Part shown: positions 53,122 to 60,644 of the stretch, in pieces
How positions within the stretch are numbered: position 1 is the first letter of the stretch
Layout of the letters: each line of letters opens with the position of its first letter
NCBI RefSeq assembly: GCF_014190935.1
Contig: NZ_JACHVV010000004.1
Coordinates: 434,001-498,000, forward strand
Reading direction: 5' to 3'
Length of the DNA stretch: 64,000 nt
Origin: Chryseomonas sp014190935
Lineage (GTDB): Bacteria > Pseudomonadota > Gammaproteobacteria > Pseudomonadales > Pseudomonadaceae
Translations under genes and position numbers: made by a program
The notes under the pieces: model-generated
What the model saw: only the letters and a program-made list of their open reading frames with translations
Database searches by the model: none
What the model was told of the DNA's origin: nothing

Positions 53122-53946
53122 GCGCGGTGTGGCCTCGGCACCCGGGGCGAGAAAGCGCGGCAGCACCAGCATGTGGGGTACGGCGAAGGCCGCCAGCACG
53201 GCGAACAGCGCCCGGATGCCGGTGCGCTCCTGCAGTACGAAGACCAGGCCACCGGCCAGGGTGAAAACGGCCGCGCCCAGCAGGATCGGCCAGGTCAGCT
53301 GCAGATAGGCCGTGAAGGTAGGCGCCCCCAGCAGCCGCTGGCGTACCCCGGTCTGGGGCGCGGCGTGCAGCAGGTAGAAACCCAGCGCGAAACCGACCAG
53401 AGGCGGCGCCAGCACCACCGCCAGCAGCGTGGCCGCCAGCCAGGGACAGCGGCGTTGCCAGGCGGCCAGCAGCAGCACCGGCAGCGCCAAGGCCCCACCC
53501 AGGGCAAGCGACCTGGCCAGCCCCGTCGCCAGCGCCGAAGCGGCATCCGGCCCCATGGCCAGTGCCAGCAGCCGGGCGACGGCCGCCTCATGCAGCACCG
53601 CCGGACCACCCACGATGAACAGTCCCAGCGCCAGCGCACTCAGCCGATCGGCGAGAAGTTCGTCTTCATGGGCGAAATGCCAGATCGACAGCAGCAGGAA
53701 CAGTGGCAGCGCCAGTGTCCCCGCCAGTTGCCAGCAGAGCAGGCAGGCCAGGGCCGTCGCCAGGTAGCTGCCAAGAAAGGCGAGGCGCCGTGCGGGAGCG
53801 ACCAGGCGCAGATCGCTGGCGCCATGCAGGAGGCCAAGCCCCAGACCCACCAGCAACGCGAAGGCCAGCTGCCCCGCCCCGCCTGCCAGGCTGGCGAGCC
53901 CGGCGGCCGGCAGCAGCACCAGCCCGCCGCGCCCGGTGGTCGTCAT
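53095..53946 (-). CDS. blh: Brp/Blh-family beta-carotene 15,15'-dioxygenase (retinal synthesis)
   Basis: A 283-residue, about eight-helix membrane protein. LGLLHGASDLRL (His41), SIWHFAHEDELL (His90, His93), VLHEAAVARL (His119) and GFYLLHAAPQTG (His194) match the His-rich iron sites of Brp/Blh enzymes, which cleave beta-carotene into two retinals. The second His of the H-x3-H pair I recall for the C-terminal site appears as Gln198. It starts 2 nt after the rhodopsin stop, so the two are cotranscribed and the product should supply the chromophore. beta-carotene synthesis genes are not in the window. Confidence 0.88.
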   Translation of the reverse strand: MTTTGRGGLVLLPAAGLASLAGGAGQLAFALLVGLGLGLLHGASDLRLVAPARRLAFLGSYLATALACLLCWQLAGTLALPLFLLLSIWHFAHEDELLADRLSALALGLFIVGGPAVLHEAAVARLLALAMGPDAASALATGLARSLALGGALALPVLLLAAWQRRCPWLAATLLAVVLAPPLVGFALGFYLLHAAPQTGVRQRLLGAPTFTAYLQLTWPILLGAAVFTLAGGLVFVLQERTGIRALFAVLAAFAVPHMLVLPRFLAPGAEATPRSGPQMVER

Positions 53947-53948
53947 GC

Positions 53949-54641
53949 TCAGACGCCAGGCCGTGCCAGAGCCGCCTTGAGATTGCGCTCGGAGGTGAAG
54001 GCGTAAACCACCTTGGCCAGCACATCGAGGATCAGGAAGACCCAGACAGTGGCGGTGTCACTCACCGCCCAGACACCCTCCGGCCCCACGGCGAAGACCA
54101 CTGGGTAGATCAGCCAGAGCACGCTGAGAAAGCCGACGTTCTTGCGATAGGCTGCGCCGATCGCCGCGTGCTGCCCAGCCAGGGCCGCCAGCGGCTTCCA
54201 CAGCAAATAGAGCACCCCGACGAAGGCCGCGCAGGACCAGGCGAAGAACACCCACTTGAGGGTGCCGTAGGGCGCCAGGGACGCGACCAGACCGGTCACG
54301 ATCATCACCACGTCGAGGGTGACGATGGAGGCCACGAAACCGGCCTCGCCTTCCTGCTCGCGGGCACCCAGGTAGGCCGAACTCACCACCCCGGCCAGCA
54401 GCAGCGGCGTGGTGAAGGTCCAGTCCAGGTAGCGGGCGACGTAGGTGATGCTGCCGTCCGGCTTGATCAGATTGCCGACCCCCAGGTACATGGCCAGATA
54501 GGCCGTGGCGGCGATGAAGGGCACGGCGGCATGGACCAGGGTATGACCACGCAGCGGTCCGCGGTGGGCGCCCTTGGCATAGATGGCCAGGGAAGCCAGC
54601 GACATGATGACAAAGCCGAGTAACAGGGGTGTCTGACTCAT
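53949..54641 (-). CDS. Bacteriorhodopsin-like light-driven proton pump, D-T-G type
   Basis: A 230-residue seven-helix microbial rhodopsin. Hand alignment to bacteriorhodopsin: RYLDWTFTTPLLLAG (residues 70-84) gives Arg70 (R82), Asp73 (D85, counter-ion and proton acceptor), Thr77 (T89) and Gly84 where BR has the proton donor Asp96. Asp206 and Lys210 in LDVLAK are D212 and the retinal Schiff-base lysine. Asp110 equals D115, Met114 equals M118, and Trp176/Tyr179 equal W182/Y185. Leu82 at BR 93 suggests green absorption. Of the proton-release pair, Glu188 (E194) is kept but E204 is Thr198. Helix B lacks the proteorhodopsin His. GGAGAATCCC precedes the ATG. DTG rhodopsins are known from Pseudomonas and sphingomonads. 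Confidence 0.95.
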   Translation of the reverse strand: MSQTPLLLGFVIMSLASLAIYAKGAHRGPLRGHTLVHAAVPFIAATAYLAMYLGVGNLIKPDGSITYVARYLDWTFTTPLLLAGVVSSAYLGAREQEGEAGFVASIVTLDVVMIVTGLVASLAPYGTLKWVFFAWSCAAFVGVLYLLWKPLAALAGQHAAIGAAYRKNVGFLSVLWLIYPVVFAVGPEGVWAVSDTATVWVFLILDVLAKVVYAFTSERNLKAALARPGV

Positions 54642-54785
54642 GGGATTCTCCAGGGGACGATAGTCGCGCCGCGACGGACCAGGCCCTCTGGAGTAGGGGT
54701 TTCTCGGCTACCGCTGCGCCTAGGGTAGAGAAGCCGCCTCGTGAATTGGTTCAAAATGTTTCAGAGCCGTCGATTGGCTGTCGCC

Positions 54786-54799
54786 CTGACCTGGATCAA
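54786..54799. promoter_or_regulatory. ANR/FNR-like box upstream of the globin gene
   Basis: CTGAC-CTGG-ATCAA matches eight of ten defined positions of TTGAT-N4-ATCAA. Its centre is about 65 nt before the globin ATG, a plausible place for activation at -41.5 given a short leader. It also lies in the region shared with the divergent rhodopsin operon. Eye match only. Confidence 0.45.
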
Positions 54800-54857
54800 G
54801 ACGCCAGCCCTCTCCTCCAGGCAGGCTGCGTCGCCTCATGCCCGCCCAGGAATCCGC

Positions 54858-55250
54858 ATGCTGCCGGCCCAGAACGTGATGCTGAGCTACGGACGCTGCT
54901 GCGCCAGCCCCGTCTTCTTCGATGACTTCTATCAGCGCTTCCTGGCCAGCTCGCCCCGGGTGCGGGAGAAATTCGCCCACACCGACATGGCCGCCCAGCA
55001 ACAGCTGCTGCGCCACGGCATCATGAACCTGGTCCTCGTCGCCCGTGGCATGCCCGCCACCAAGCTGCGCCAGCTCGGCGAAAGCCATTGCCGCGCACGA
55101 CTGGACATCGACGCCGAACTCTACGACCTCTGGGTCGACTGCCTGCTCGCCACCCTGGCCCGACACGATCCGGACTTCTCTCCTGCACTGCGCCAGGAAT
55201 GGCGGGAGGTACTGGAGGCCGGGATCGCGGTGATGCGCAGCTACTACTGA
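54858..55250 (+). CDS. Single-domain globin
   Basis: A 130-residue globin-fold protein. FFDDFYQRFLASSPRVREKF covers helices B-C with the Phe/Tyr heme-pocket positions, DMAAQQQLLRHGIMNLVLVARG is helix E, GESHCRARLDI carries the likely proximal His (F8, His81), and LYDLWVDCLLATLARHDPDF to WREVLEAGIAVMRSYY are helices G-H. It may bind O2 or NO, or sense them. The start at 54858 was chosen because the upstream in-frame extension has no globin character. A candidate ANR box precedes it, and it is divergent from the rhodopsin-blh operon. Confidence 0.8.
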   Translation: MLPAQNVMLSYGRCCASPVFFDDFYQRFLASSPRVREKFAHTDMAAQQQLLRHGIMNLVLVARGMPATKLRQLGESHCRARLDIDAELYDLWVDCLLATLARHDPDFSPALRQEWREVLEAGIAVMRSYY

Positions 55251-55559
55251 GCAGGACCGGACCCTGTTGGGCTTCGCTGCGCTCAACCCAACCTACGCCC
55301 ACTACTGCACCGCACCCGCTCCAAACGCCCCTCTCTCTCAGGGCGAGGACAACCCATCACCGTAGGTTGGGTTGAGACAGCCCCATCGTCGAAGCCCAAC
55401 ACCGCAAGACACCGCACCCCGCCCAAACGCCCCCTCTCCCCTAGGGAGAGGGCCGGGGTGAGGGCGAACCCAAACGCCTGAATTTGGACAAGGCACCCAG
55501 AACCACTGCAATCTTCCTGCTCTATCCTCCCCTTCCGACCAGAAACCGGAGGCCCAGCC
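55251..55559. repeat. Intergenic repeats of both families
   Basis: No gene is seen. GTAGGTTGGG-type arms lie at 55265-55299 (reading GTTGGGCTTCGC ... CCCAACCTACG) and 55362-55402 (inverted). A full CCCTCTCC-type palindrome is at 55430-55464, and a degenerate partial copy (CCCTCTCTCTCAGGG) near 55328. The block sits between the globin gene and the next gene on the same strand. Confidence 0.75.
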
Positions 55560-55967
55560 GTGCGCAAGATCATCCAGATTCAGGTATTGCCTGCCGATGC
55601 GGAGTCGGCATCCAACCGGCTTTGCGCCCTATGCGACGACGGTTCGCTGTGGCTGTGGGCTTCTCAGGCCGCGGACGGCTGGCAGCCGCTGCCGTCGATC
55701 CCTGCTGCAAGGCCCGATTTGGTCGCCGAGACGGTCAACAAACCCGCCCAGGCGGGCGCTCGGTGGACAGCCGAAGACGACACCCAGCTTGCGCAACTCT
55801 GGTACGAGGCCCAACTGGATGTCGCCCGTATCGCCGCACGGGTCCAGCGCAGCGAAGCCGCCATCGTGTCACGCCTGGTCAAGCTCGACTTCTTCGCCAC
55901 GAGCGAGGATGCCCGCGCCGCCAATCGCCTGCGCCGCAAGACGCCGACCGACTCGACACCGGACTAG
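55560..55967 (+). CDS. Small protein with Myb/SANT-like helix-turn-helix end
   Basis: 135 residues, starting at a GTG with GGAGG nine nt upstream. The N-terminal half has beta character (KIIQIQVLPADAESASNRLCALCDDGSLWLWA). The C-terminal half, RWTAEDDTQLAQLWYEAQLD then VARIAARVQRSEAAIVSRLVKL (about 69-110), follows the W-T-x-E-D-x2-L ... I-A-x4-R-x3-A-I-x2-R-L pattern of small DNA-binding SANT/GcrA-like modules. A regulatory role is inferred. It has no operon partner, and the LysR gene is convergent 32 nt downstream. Confidence 0.7.
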   Translation: MRKIIQIQVLPADAESASNRLCALCDDGSLWLWASQAADGWQPLPSIPAARPDLVAETVNKPAQAGARWTAEDDTQLAQLWYEAQLDVARIAARVQRSEAAIVSRLVKLDFFATSEDARAANRLRRKTPTDSTPD

Positions 55968-55998
55968 GGGGAGCAAACCGCCTGGTCGGGCAAGCCCG

Positions 55999-56889
55999 CT
56001 ACTGCGCTGCGCTCATCAACAAGCCCACAAATGCCTCCGCCTGCGGCGACACCTCATCCCGCCGCCTGAGCAACCACACCGCCGAAGTGGCCTCCGGATC
56101 GTCCAGCTCGCGATACACCAGCCCTTCCATCTGGGTGCGCTGGTAGGTGGCGGGCAGCACGGTGACGCCGAGGCCGGCGGCGACCAGACCGAGGATGATG
56201 AGGACCTCGCTGGCCTCCTGGACGATGCGCGGAGTGAAGCCGGCGCGGGCGGCGAGGCTGTGGAGCTGCTGGTAGAGACCGGTGCCGAAGCTGCGCGGGA
56301 AGTACACGAAGGGCTCGTCGGCGAGCGCGGCCAGGGGCAGCGGGCTGGTGCCTTGCTGGGCCAGGGGATGGTCGTGGCGCAGGGCGACCACCAGGGGTTC
56401 GCGGAAGAGTTCGACCGCCACCAGGGCGTCGGGCAATTCGATGGGGCGGATCAGGCCGATCTGCAGGTTGCCGGCGAGCATGGCGTCGATCTGTTCGCGA
56501 CTGCTCATCTCCTGCAGTTGCAGGCGCACCTCGGGATAGGCGCGGCGGTAGGCGAACAGCGTCTTGGGGATGGTGGCGACGAAAGGCGAAGAGGCGCTGA
56601 AGCCCACCTGCAACTGCCCGGTCTCGCCGCGGCCGGCGCGCCGGACGCGTTCGGCGGCGCGTTCGCTGGCCAGGAGGATCTGCCGGGCTTCGTCGAGAAA
56701 CAGCCGGCCGGCCTCGGTCAGGGCGACGCGTCGGTTGGTGCGTTCCAGCAGGCGGGTGCCCAGTTCGGTTTCCAGGGCCTGGATCTGCTGGCTGAGCGGT
56801 GGCTGGGAGAGATTCAGGCGCTGGGCGGCGCGGCCGAAGTGCAGTTCCTCGGCCACCGCCACGAAGTACCTCAGGTGGCGCAATTCCAT
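55999..56889 (-). CDS. LysR-family regulator divergent from an MFS gene
   Basis: A 296-residue LysR of the BenM/CatM-like branch: HTH MELRHLRYFVAVAEELHFGRAAQRLNLSQPPLSQQIQALE (1-40), then RRAGRGETGQLQVGFSAS and an effector domain with LQEMSSREQIDAMLAGNLQIGLIR. It is divergent from the YnfM-like transporter across 107 nt, which contains an AT-rich palindrome. It probably activates that transporter in response to an aromatic or related compound; the ligand is unknown. Confidence 0.9.
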   Translation of the reverse strand: MELRHLRYFVAVAEELHFGRAAQRLNLSQPPLSQQIQALETELGTRLLERTNRRVALTEAGRLFLDEARQILLASERAAERVRRAGRGETGQLQVGFSASSPFVATIPKTLFAYRRAYPEVRLQLQEMSSREQIDAMLAGNLQIGLIRPIELPDALVAVELFREPLVVALRHDHPLAQQGTSPLPLAALADEPFVYFPRSFGTGLYQQLHSLAARAGFTPRIVQEASEVLIILGLVAAGLGVTVLPATYQRTQMEGLVYRELDDPEATSAVWLLRRRDEVSPQAEAFVGLLMSAAQ

Positions 56890-56932
56890 ACGTCTTCCAT
56901 TGAGTCGTAAAACCTATCAATCGAGACGGACA

Positions 56933-56947
56933 ATATATTGGATATAT
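56933..56947. promoter_or_regulatory. AT-rich palindrome, candidate LysR box
   Basis: ATATAT-TGG-ATATAT in the gap between the divergent LysR (start 56889) and YnfM-like (start 56997) genes. It includes a T-N11-A match (TATATTGGATATA), the general LysR recognition pattern. It may also contain a -10-like sequence. Confidence 0.5.
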
Positions 56948-56996
56948 GGCAGTCGCCAGCCTAGGGTGATGAGGTCAGACCTGCCCTGAGGTACCC

Positions 56997-58274
56997 GTGA
57001 ACACGTCCCGGTCGTCCGCTACCCCGCCCGCTCCTGCGCTGGCCACCCTGCCTGCCGCCAACGAGGCGCAGCACGAGCCCGCCGCCTTCATCGAGAAGGG
57101 CACGCCGCAATTCCTGCGCACCGCCCTGGCGTTGTTCTGCGGCGGCTTCGCCACCTTCGCCCTGCTCTATTGCGTGCAGCCGCTGATGCCGATCTTTTCC
57201 CAGGCCTTCGGCCTCACCGCCGCGGCCAGCAGTCTGTCGCTGTCCCTGGCCACCGGGCTGATGGCCTGCGGCCTGCTGGTGACCGGGCCGATCTCCGACG
57301 CCATCGGCCGCAAGTCGGTGATGGTCTATGCGCTGTTCGCCGCGGGCGGCTTCACCCTGCTCAGCGCCCTGATGCCCACCTGGGACGGCATCCTGCTGAC
57401 CCGTGCCCTAGTCGGGCTGTCGCTGGCCGGGGTGGCGGCGGTGGCCATGACCTACCTGGCCGAAGAGGTGCACCCCGAGCACCTGGGCTATGCCATGGGC
57501 CTCTATATCAGTGGCAATGCCCTGGGCGGGATGTCCGGCCGGGTGATCAGTGGGGTGCTGGTGGACTTCGTTTCCTGGCGCATCGCCCTCGGCGCCCTGG
57601 GGGTGCTGGCCCTGGTGGCGGCGCTGCTGTTCAAGCGCAGCCTGCCGGCGTCGAAACGCTTCCAGCCACGGGCCCTGCGGCCGCGCAGCCTGCTCGCCGG
57701 CTATGCCCTGCACTTTCGCGATGCCGGGCTGCCCTGGCTGTTCCTGGAGGCCTTCCTGCTGATGGGCGCCTTCGTCACCCTGTTCAACTACATCGCCTAT
57801 CGCCTGCTGGCCGAGCCCTACCATCTGAGCCAGGCGTGGATCGGCGTCCTCTCGCTGGTCTATCTGGCCGGCATCTACAGCTCCGCCAAGTTCGGCAGCC
57901 TGGCCGATCGCTTCGGTCGGCGACGGGTGTTCGCCGCGGCCATCGTGCTCAAGCTTTGTGGCCTGCTGCTGACCCTGTTCAGCTCGCTGTGGCTGATACT
58001 GCCGGGCATGCTGCTGTTCACCTTCGGCTTCTTCGGCGCCCACTCCGTGGCCAGCAGCTGGGTGGGGCGGCGGGCGCGCCAGGCGCGGGGCCAGGCGTCC
58101 TCGCTCTATCTGTTCAGCTACTACGCCGGTTCTAGCGTCGCCGGCACCCTGGGCGGTGTCTGCTGGCACCTGGGGGGCTGGACCGGCGTCGGCCTGTTCA
58201 TCGGCGCCCTGCTGCTGGCGGCCCTGGCCGTGGCGGTCCGGCTATCGAGATTGCAGCCGCTGCCAGCGGCCTGA
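56997..58274 (+). CDS. MFS transporter, YnfM-like
   Basis: A 425-residue twelve-helix transporter with an extended N-terminus. ALLYCVQPLMPIFSQAFGLTAAASSLSLSLATG in TM1-2, GPISDAIGRKSVMV, GLSLAGVAAVAMTYLAEEVHPEHLG and GSLADRFGRRRVFA match YnfM-type MFS efflux or uptake proteins. It starts at a GTG with GAGGT five nt before it. It is paired with the divergent LysR. The substrate is unknown. Confidence 0.87.
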   Translation: MNTSRSSATPPAPALATLPAANEAQHEPAAFIEKGTPQFLRTALALFCGGFATFALLYCVQPLMPIFSQAFGLTAAASSLSLSLATGLMACGLLVTGPISDAIGRKSVMVYALFAAGGFTLLSALMPTWDGILLTRALVGLSLAGVAAVAMTYLAEEVHPEHLGYAMGLYISGNALGGMSGRVISGVLVDFVSWRIALGALGVLALVAALLFKRSLPASKRFQPRALRPRSLLAGYALHFRDAGLPWLFLEAFLLMGAFVTLFNYIAYRLLAEPYHLSQAWIGVLSLVYLAGIYSSAKFGSLADRFGRRRVFAAAIVLKLCGLLLTLFSSLWLILPGMLLFTFGFFGAHSVASSWVGRRARQARGQASSLYLFSYYAGSSVAGTLGGVCWHLGGWTGVGLFIGALLLAALAVAVRLSRLQPLPAA

Positions 58275-58629
58275 CCGCAAGCCCCGATCGCGCCAGGAAG
58301 ATGAAAACGACCCTAGCGCGGCTCCGGCGGCACTGATCGCGATAACCTTCAGCCTTACCTTCATCCGCCTCGCGCAAATCACGCGTTTCACTGCCGCTCG
58401 TCGCACGGAGCGGCGTTTCATTCCCTCAAAAGAGGCCCTCTACCTCTCGCCAAGCTAGCCTGTTCCTGGCTTGGCGCCGCGACTGTCACCCCTTCGCAAA
58501 GTTCAGACAAATGTTTGCCTAGGGTGGGAGCCGCTTGGATAATGCGCGCCGAACGCTGCAATACCCTGCTCATCAGGGATAGATGAAACGGCAAGCACGC
58601 AAGGCTCCGGGGTAGATTCGGCTGTGAAC
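58275..58629. other. Intergenic region before the aryl polyene cluster
   Basis: There is no gene in these 355 bases. Two hairpins could end ynfM transcription: GCCGCTC/GAGCGGC at 58393-58414, followed by GTTTCATTCCC, and the perfect CGCCAAGC/GCTTGGCG at 58448-58476 with a 13-nt loop. The cluster promoter probably lies in 58480-58620, where CAGACAAATGTTTGCC offers a small CAAA-TG-TTTG inverted repeat. Confidence 0.5.
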
Positions 58630-59352
58630 ATGCACTTCCAGATTAGCGATTGGCGCGCCTGGGCGCCTGGTCTTGGCGACCAGGCCGCCTGGTGGCAGTG
58701 GTGCGCCGCGCCCTGGCGTCCGGCGGACGACGGCAGCCAACCCGATGCCAGCTTCCTGCCGGCCATGCAGCGGCGCCGCCTGAGCCGGCTGGCGCGCATG
58801 ACCTTCCAGGTGGCCTGGCCGCTGGCCGACGCCCATGGCGCACCGCTGCCGCTGATCTTCGCCTCGCGCCACGGCGAGACCCCGCGCACCCTGGCCATCC
58901 TCCAGGAACTGGCCCGCGGCGAGCCGCTCTCGCCGACCCAGTTCAGCCTCTCGGTGCACAACGCCATCATCGGCCAGTGGTCGATCCTGCGTGGCGACCA
59001 CAGCGAGATGAACGCCCTGGCCACCGGCCGCGACGGCCTCGAACACGCCGTGCTGGAGGCCTGCACCCTGCTCGCCGAAGGCGCCAGCGGGGTGCTGGTG
59101 GTGATCGCCGAGGAAGCGCCGCCAACCCTCTATGCGCCGCAGATCGACGACGTCCCCTTTCCCTATGCCGTGGGCCTGTTGCTCACCCCGGGCAGCAGCC
59201 ATGGCCTGAACGGCGCGCCGGCCCCGGCGGATGCGGCGACCAGCGCCTGGCCCCATGCCCTGGAGTTGCTGCGCCTGCTGGAAGCGCCTGGCGCCCTGCA
59301 CCTCGCCTATGCCGGGCGCGCCTGGCACTGGCAGGCGGAGGCCCGCGGATGA
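58630..59352 (+). CDS. apeC: Ketosynthase-like chain length factor of the aryl polyene cluster
   Basis: A 240-residue protein with only the N-terminal ketosynthase fold: HFQISDWRAWAPGL at the start, LSRLARMTFQVAWPL, FASRHGETPRTLAIL and LSPTQFSLSVHNAIIGQWSI. There is no active-site Cys, as expected of a chain-length factor that pairs with a ketosynthase (ApeC with ApeO in described clusters). It helps set polyene length. The ATG at 58630 aligns with family starts; a GTG lies 6 nt earlier. It is the first gene of a tightly packed run, overlapping the next gene by 4 nt. Confidence 0.88.
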   Translation: MHFQISDWRAWAPGLGDQAAWWQWCAAPWRPADDGSQPDASFLPAMQRRRLSRLARMTFQVAWPLADAHGAPLPLIFASRHGETPRTLAILQELARGEPLSPTQFSLSVHNAIIGQWSILRGDHSEMNALATGRDGLEHAVLEACTLLAEGASGVLVVIAEEAPPTLYAPQIDDVPFPYAVGLLLTPGSSHGLNGAPAPADAATSAWPHALELLRLLEAPGALHLAYAGRAWHWQAEARG

Positions 59353-60116
59353 GCGGCCGCCTGGACTACGGCTACCGACTGCTGGCCACGGGGCTCAACT
59401 TCGTGGTGTTCGGCTGCGGCGCCCTGGTCTTTCGTCTGCTGATCCTGCCGCTCCTGCTGGTGCTGCCGGGCGATCCCCTGCGCCGCCGCCAGCGTGCGCG
59501 GCGGGCCAATGCCCGACTGTTTCGCTTCTTCGTCGCCTTCATGGTGCTGACCCGGGTGATGAATCTGCGTATCCAGGGCCGCGAGCGCCTGGGGCGTCCG
59601 GGCCAGCTGATCATCGCCAACCACCCCTCGCTGATCGACGTGGTGGTGCTCATCGGCCTGGTGCCCGACGCCAATTGCGTGGTCAAGCAGGGCCTCTGGC
59701 AGAACCCCTATCTCAAGCGGCAGATCCAGGCCGCCGGCTACATCAGCAACAACGGCAGCGCCGAGATGCTCGACGAAGCCGCCGACGCCCTGCGCGAAGG
59801 CCAGACGCTGATCATCTTTCCCGAGGGCACCCGCACCACCCCCGGCGAGCCGCCGCGCTTCCATCGTGGTGCTGCGGCCATCGCCCTGCGCGGCGCCCGC
59901 TGCATCACCCCGGTGATCATCCGGGTGGTGCCCAGCACCCTGACCAAGGCCACGCCCTGGTATCGCATTCCCGCGCGGCGCTTCGACTTCCAGCTGGACG
60001 TCGGCGCCGACATCGATCCCACCACCTTCGCCGGGCGGCCGCTGCCGCTGGCGTCGCGTGAACTCAACGACCAGCTGCACCAGCTCTACCTGAAGGAAAC
60101 CGGCAACCATGACTGA
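59349..60116 (+). CDS. 1-acylglycerol-3-phosphate-type acyltransferase of the aryl polyene cluster
   Basis: A 255-residue PlsC-type enzyme with a membrane helix near 20-45. NHPSLIDVV is the HX4D-like catalytic motif (H-P-S-L-I-D, about 87-92), IIFPEGTR the second motif, and TPVIIRV follows. In the cluster it probably attaches the polyene or a fatty acid to the lipid anchor. It overlaps the chain-length-factor stop (ATGA) and the ACP start (8 nt), so translation is coupled on both sides. Confidence 0.88.
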   Translation: MSGRLDYGYRLLATGLNFVVFGCGALVFRLLILPLLLVLPGDPLRRRQRARRANARLFRFFVAFMVLTRVMNLRIQGRERLGRPGQLIIANHPSLIDVVVLIGLVPDANCVVKQGLWQNPYLKRQIQAAGYISNNGSAEMLDEAADALREGQTLIIFPEGTRTTPGEPPRFHRGAAAIALRGARCITPVIIRVVPSTLTKATPWYRIPARRFDFQLDVGADIDPTTFAGRPLPLASRELNDQLHQLYLKETGNHD

Positions 60117-60369
60117 TCTCAATCTCGAGCTCAAAGGCCTGATCATCGAGGCGCTCGGCCTCGAGGACGTCACCGTCGACGACATCGGCGACGACCAGAT
60201 CCTGTTCGGCGACGGCCTGGGCCTGGATTCGGTGGACGCCCTGGAGCTGGGCCTGGCGATCCAGAAGCGCTACGGCATCCGCATCGACGCCGAGGCCAAG
60301 GACACCCGCACCCATTTCGCCAACGTCAACGCCCTTGCGGCCTTCGTCGCCGCCCAGCGCGCCGCCTGA
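60109..60369 (+). CDS. apeE: Acyl carrier protein 1 of the aryl polyene cluster
   Basis: An 86-residue ACP with the phosphopantetheine site GLGLDSVDALELGLAI (Ser about 42). It carries the growing aryl polyene chain. It overlaps the acyltransferase stop by 8 nt and is followed after 10 nt by a second ACP. Described aryl polyene systems have two such ACPs (ApeE and ApeF); which is which is assigned here by order only. Confidence 0.9.
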   Translation: MTDLNLELKGLIIEALGLEDVTVDDIGDDQILFGDGLGLDSVDALELGLAIQKRYGIRIDAEAKDTRTHFANVNALAAFVAAQRAA

Positions 60370-60379
60370 GGAGATCGCC

Positions 60380-60634
60380 ATGCAAAGCCGTGAAGCCATC
60401 TTCGAGACCCTGCGCAGCGCCCTGGTCGAACTCTTCGAACTGGAGCCCGAGCGGGTGACCCTGGAGGCCAACCTCTACGAGGACCTGGAGATCGACAGCA
60501 TCGACGCCGTCGACCTGATCGACCACCTGAGGCGCCAGACCGGCCACAAGATCGCCGCCGAGCAATTCCGCCAGGTGCGTACCGTGGGTGACGTGGTCGA
60601 GGCCGTCCATCGCATCAGCCAGGCGGACGCCTGA
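60380..60634 (+). CDS. apeF: Acyl carrier protein 2 of the aryl polyene cluster
   Basis: An 84-residue ACP with the attachment site LYEDLEIDSIDAVDLIDHL (Ser about 39). It is more like fatty-acid ACPs than copy 1. GGAG precedes its ATG at the end of copy 1. One of the pair probably receives the starter unit from the ligase, while the other carries the elongating chain; the sequence alone does not decide which. Confidence 0.9.
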   Translation: MQSREAIFETLRSALVELFELEPERVTLEANLYEDLEIDSIDAVDLIDHLRRQTGHKIAAEQFRQVRTVGDVVEAVHRISQADA

Positions 60635-60644
60635 TCCGCCGCCT

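Noticed and set aside
53095..54641. Xanthorhodopsin or proteorhodopsin assignment
   Set aside because: Helix B lacks the characteristic His near the counter-ion, and the motif is D-T-G with BR-like helices, so the BR-like D-T-G group fits better.
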